Assembly (NCBI RefSeq): GCF_036321025.1
Contig: NZ_JAZAPB010000001.1
Coordinates: 62,001-126,000, forward strand
Direction of reading: 5' to 3'
DNA from: Alteraurantiacibacter hainanensis
GTDB lineage: Bacteria; Pseudomonadota; Alphaproteobacteria; Sphingomonadales; Sphingomonadaceae
Length of the DNA: 64,000 nt
A program made the translations under genes and the position numbers. The notes beneath the pieces are model-generated. The model saw only the letters and a program-made list of their open reading frames with translations, had not been told where the DNA came from and did not search any database. Position 1 is the first letter of the stretch; every line of letters begins with the position of its first letter. Positions 60,991-64,000 of this stretch are shown here, in pieces.

Positions 60991-63421
60991 CCTGATCGTC
61001 GCAGCAGTCCTGCTATTCCCCTCTCCTGCCCTCGCCCGTGAGGAGCGGCAAAGGATCGACGTGTCGGTAACCTCGTTGGAGGAAGCCGTCCGCTCGCTGA
61101 GCCGGCAGACCGGATCGAGCATCGGTTTTCGCGATCGACGACTTGCCAATGTGCGAGTGCGATCGGTCAGGGGCGAGATGACGGCGAGCGAAGCGCTGGT
61201 TCGGATGTTGCGCGGCACCGGTGCCCGACCGCGCCGAGTCGCCTCCAACAGCTTCCTCATAGAGCGCGCCCCGCCATCACCGCAGCCCCGGCGCGCGCAG
61301 GCGGCGCCAGCCCCGCGTGCCCCTTCACCGGCCCCGCCACCGCCGCTTGTCGAGCCGATCGAAATTGTCGTTACCGCCACCAAGCGCGACATGCCGATCA
61401 GCGCCTATGCTGGGATGGTGCACGTGATCGAAGGCGATCGCCTGTCCGTTGCGCATGGCCGCCAAGGCACGGATGCGCTGGGCACCACGGCGGCAAGCGT
61501 CGTCTCCACCCATCAGGGGCCGGGCCGCAACAAACTGTTCATACGCGGCATCGCGGATTCCAGTTTCGTCGGGCCGACGCAGTCCACCGTCGGGCAGTAT
61601 TGGGGCCAAAGCCGCATCACCTATGCCGCGCCAGACCCTAGCCTTCGCCTTTACGACGTCGGGCGGATCGAGGTGCTGGAAGGGCCGCAGGGCACTCTTT
61701 ACGGCGCGGGTTCGCTGGGCGGGATCGTGCGCGTGGTTCCCCAGCCGCCGCGGTTGGACAGGATCGAGGGGTATGCCTGGGCCGGGATCGAAGCGGTTAC
61801 CCACGGCGAGGTCGGCTACGATGGCGGCGGTGTCCTGAACCTACCGCTGGTGGAAGACCGGCTGGCGTTGCGCGCCCTCGCCTTCGGTACGTTTGAGAAC
61901 GGCTATATCGACGACGTCGGTCGCGGACTGGAGGATGTCAACGATGTCGACTCGCTCGGGGGCCGACTGGCGCTGCGCTATCAGGGCGATGACGGCGTGA
62001 CGATCGATGCCGGGCTTGTCGGTCAGCGGATCGAGGGCGCCGACGGCCAGTATTCGGAACCCGGACAGGGTGACCTGGAACGCGCCAGCACGATCGCCCA
62101 GCCTTTCGACAATGAATTCCTGCTGGCAGACCTCGTGGTAAACAAGGGCTGGGAAGACCTCCAGCTCACGCTGTCGGCCGCCTATGCCAACCAGTCGGTA
62201 TTCGAAGCCTTCGAGGGTCCGGCCCTGGCCGATCTGCGCAATTCCGATATCGCCCCGCTTACCGGCGGTGAACTGGCCGGCTACACCCAGCGCAACCGCG
62301 AAGACATGTTCACGGCGGAAGCGCGGCTGGCGCGCACCCTGCCGGACGGTACCGGATGGCTGATCGCGGCCAGTTACCTGCATAACGAGGCGGAGACCTT
62401 CCGCCAGATCGATGTGAAAGGCACCGAATCCGATCTTACCGGCGTAGCGAACACAGTGGACGAGCTGACCGCTTATGGCGAGGCCACCTTCGCGCTGGCA
62501 TCCGACCTTACCATGACCGCTGGCGGCCGGGTGACGGTGAGCCACCTGACGGGCGAGGCGCTGACCCCGGTCCTGCCGGAATTGGTGCTGAGCATCGATC
62601 CGTCGGCCGATGATAGACGAACCGAATCCGAATTCCTGCCCTCGCTCGCGCTGGCCTACCGGGTGGATGACAGTCTTACCGCGTTCCTGCGCTACCAGGA
62701 AGGTTTCCGCCCCGGCGGCATCGCGGTGCGCCGCGAATTCGTGCAGCAGTTCCGCAGCGACAGCGTGCAGACGCTGGAAGCCGGCGCCCGATATCGCGGG
62801 CAGGACCTCGAACTGGAAGCAAGCCTGTCATGGACGGACTGGAACAACATCCAAGCCGACCTGATCGATGGATACGGCTTTCCCACCACCACCAATATCG
62901 GCGACGGGCAGGTTTTTTCGCTCGGCCTGTCAGGGCGCTGGCGACTGACGCCGCGGCTGGAACTGGAAGGCGCCGTCTACTTCAACGAAAGCGAAGTAAC
63001 CCAGCCGTTCGAGATTCTCTACCTGGCTGCGCCGACGGTGGAAGACGATGGCGACCTCGTGCGATTCAACGACGATCGCCTGCCCAACATCGCCGACCGG
63101 ATGGCCCATGCAGGCTTCAGCTGGTGGACACCCCTGAGGCAGGATACCGAGCTGGAACTGTCGGGCTATGCCCGATACGTCGGCCAGTCCGTGCTGGGGA
63201 TCGGTCCGCTGCTGGGGCGCCTGCAAGGCGACTACATCGACACCGGGATAGAGGCGCAACTGCTAATGGGCAAAACACGCTTCAGCCTGGCAGTCACAAA
63301 TCTGCTGGATGCGACGGGCAACCGCTTCGCGCTCGGCTCGCCCTTCGAGATCCGCGACAAGGACCAGATTACGCCTCTGAAACCCCGATCGGTGCGTCTC
63401 GGCGTCCAGATTGCGTTCTGA
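60974..63421 (+). CDS. STN-domain TonB-dependent receptor (transducer type)
   Basis: An 815-aa protein. The signal peptide ends near FPSPALAREE. Residues about 26-95 form the STN signalling domain (SVTSLEEAVRSLSRQTGSSI), then a Pro/Ala linker, then the plug (EIVVTATKRDMPISAYAGMV and VLEGPQGTLYGAGSLGGIVR). The barrel ends VRLGVQIAF. The STN domain contacts the FecR-like protein in the periplasm to start sigma activation. It imports an unknown substrate, with no siderophore biosynthesis gene nearby. Confidence 0.92.
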   Translation: MVRFVSLIVAAVLLFPSPALAREERQRIDVSVTSLEEAVRSLSRQTGSSIGFRDRRLANVRVRSVRGEMTASEALVRMLRGTGARPRRVASNSFLIERAPPSPQPRRAQAAPAPRAPSPAPPPPLVEPIEIVVTATKRDMPISAYAGMVHVIEGDRLSVAHGRQGTDALGTTAASVVSTHQGPGRNKLFIRGIADSSFVGPTQSTVGQYWGQSRITYAAPDPSLRLYDVGRIEVLEGPQGTLYGAGSLGGIVRVVPQPPRLDRIEGYAWAGIEAVTHGEVGYDGGGVLNLPLVEDRLALRALAFGTFENGYIDDVGRGLEDVNDVDSLGGRLALRYQGDDGVTIDAGLVGQRIEGADGQYSEPGQGDLERASTIAQPFDNEFLLADLVVNKGWEDLQLTLSAAYANQSVFEAFEGPALADLRNSDIAPLTGGELAGYTQRNREDMFTAEARLARTLPDGTGWLIAASYLHNEAETFRQIDVKGTESDLTGVANTVDELTAYGEATFALASDLTMTAGGRVTVSHLTGEALTPVLPELVLSIDPSADDRRTESEFLPSLALAYRVDDSLTAFLRYQEGFRPGGIAVRREFVQQFRSDSVQTLEAGARYRGQDLELEASLSWTDWNNIQADLIDGYGFPTTTNIGDGQVFSLGLSGRWRLTPRLELEGAVYFNESEVTQPFEILYLAAPTVEDDGDLVRFNDDRLPNIADRMAHAGFSWWTPLRQDTELELSGYARYVGQSVLGIGPLLGRLQGDYIDTGIEAQLLMGKTRFSLAVTNLLDATGNRFALGSPFEIRDKDQITPLKPRSVRLGVQIAF

Positions 63422-63523
63422 CGATTGTCTCGAAATGCAGAATTCCATATCCTGCTTCGTCCCGATTATCGAAAGCAGCGGCGGCGGTTATCTCTTGCGG
63501 ACCCCAATCCGAAGGAGACTATC

Positions 63524-63741
63524 GTGAAAATCCTCTAGCAGACTTCCGCCACTGCTACCGGAGGCCGCACCGCAAGGTTGAATTCGACGACGGTTCCCTG
63601 GCCCTTACGCTGTCGACGCCGAAGGAACTTGGCGGGAGGGGCGGCCAGGGCGCCAATCCCGAACAGCTGTTCGCCAGCGGTTATTCGGCATGCTTCCTCA
63701 GTGCGCTGCGCTATGTTGCAAGTCCCCACTGGAGTCGATGA
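63524..63741 (+). pseudogene. ohr: Broken organic hydroperoxide resistance (Ohr/OsmC) gene
   Basis: The GTG at 63524 follows GAAGGAG and reads VKIL then a stop TAG at 63536. Past it, the frame gives QTSATATGGRTAR; a frameshift later the sequence KVEFDDGSLALTLSTPKELG and ANPEQLFASGYSACFLSALR is clearly Ohr (first half, including the reactive Cys of SACFLSAL). It stops after WSR (TGA at 63739-63741), where an intact Ohr needs about 65 more residues with the second Cys. It therefore holds a nonsense codon, a frameshift and a truncation. Confidence 0.85.
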
Positions 63742-63903
63742 ACCAGACATTCGGAGAGGTAATCCGGATGGAAGCGCTGTCCCGGCGAACTGCCGGAGCA
63801 ACGCCTACGCTGGAGCAAAAACTACTCTCTTCCGAAATCTACAATATGGGTTATCGTTCACCCGGATTTTGAGGTTTGCTAACGAACTTCGTGAGGTGAC
63901 CAA

Positions 63904-64000
63904 ATGGATTCCCGGGGGCTTGAGGTGTTCGTCTGCGCGGTGCGCAAGGGCAGCCTTTCCGCCGCAGCCCGGCACCTCAAACTGACGGCCATGTCCGCCA
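63904..64000 (+). CDS. LysR-family regulator, N-terminal fragment (runs off the window)
   Basis: The ATG at 63904 follows GAGGTG. The product starts MDSRGLEVFVCAVRKGSLSA and continues AARHLKLTAMSA, the LysR helix-turn-helix signature. Only 32 codons are visible, so the effector domain and target cannot be judged. It follows the broken ohr-like gene on the same strand by about 160 bp. Confidence 0.85.
   Translation, partial: MDSRGLEVFVCAVRKGSLSAAARHLKLTAMSA

Noticed and set aside
63769..63873. A 34-codon frame starting MEALSRRTAGATPTLEQ between the broken ohr gene and the LysR gene
   Set aside because: It has a passable GAGAGG upstream, but it is short, has no recognised features and lies in decayed sequence.

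Overview
The window is GC-rich, densely coded chromosomal DNA from an alphaproteobacterium, most likely one of the Sphingomonadales (Erythrobacteraceae/Sphingomonadaceae type). The support is indirect: an aroQ-accB-accC block, a GTA-type 3-TM holin, a Usg protein, ManD of the enolase superfamily for hexuronate use, STN-type TonB receptors with FecI/FecR regulators, and a GroESL operon behind a CIRCE-like repeat. No rRNA, intact tRNA, CRISPR array or complete prophage is visible.

Layout. (1) 1-11.9 kb is mostly core metabolism: the start of methylmalonyl-CoA mutase, a cytochrome b561-YceI fusion, an orphan GTA-type holin, aroQ-accB-accC, a secreted S9 peptidase, a Ca2+/Na+ antiporter, a GFA protein, an Lrp regulator, a HisKA protein with a degenerate ATPase half, a polysaccharide deacetylase and Usg. 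A 49-aa ORF overlaps the usg start. (2) 12.1-14.3 kb is groES-groEL with its control region and terminator. (3) 14.4-25.6 kb is a nine-gene minus-strand catabolic operon: TonB receptor, secreted MBL hydrolase, flavin monooxygenase, extradiol-type VOC dioxygenase, C-C-hydrolase-like alpha/beta hydrolase, MFS, GST, cupin and FAH-type hydrolase. A divergent LysR gene sits next to it. It reads as a complete uptake, hydroxylation, ring-cleavage and hydrolysis pathway for an unidentified aromatic compound. (4) 25.6-31.4 kb handles hexuronates: uxuB, uxaC and a FadR-type regulator on the minus strand, divergent from manD and kdgK.

(5) 31.5-44.0 kb looks like an acquired block. It is bounded by two diverged direct repeats that start with a tRNA 3'-end-like sequence, and an IS transposase relic lies at the right edge. 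It carries a KefB-like antiporter, UspA, an amidohydrolase, an NhaP-like antiporter, a fatty-acid desaturase, a translationally coupled secondary-alcohol dehydrogenase / phosphotransacylase / acetate kinase operon, an MtfA-like peptidase and a small conserved-looking protein.

(6) 44.0-58.6 kb is a surface polysaccharide locus. A GT39-like membrane enzyme is divergent from rfbF-rfbG (CDP-6-deoxy-4-keto-glucose synthesis). These meet a ten-gene minus-strand operon: HpcH-like aldolase, IMPase, SLBB export protein, Wzz-like protein, GT2, GT87-like protein, SDR, ThDP enzyme, GtrA and a methyltransferase. Most of its junctions are 1- or 4-nt overlaps. The ThDP enzyme beside CDP-sugar genes suggests a branched-chain deoxysugar. 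(7) 58.7-63.4 kb has an M23 peptidase, then an ECF sigma / FecR / STN-TonB receptor signalling module. (8) The right end has a broken ohr-like gene and the start of a LysR gene.

The strongest candidates for something undescribed are the catabolic operon (3), the ThDP/CDP-sugar polysaccharide operon (6), the repeat-bounded block (5), and the 49-aa ORF coupled to usg.
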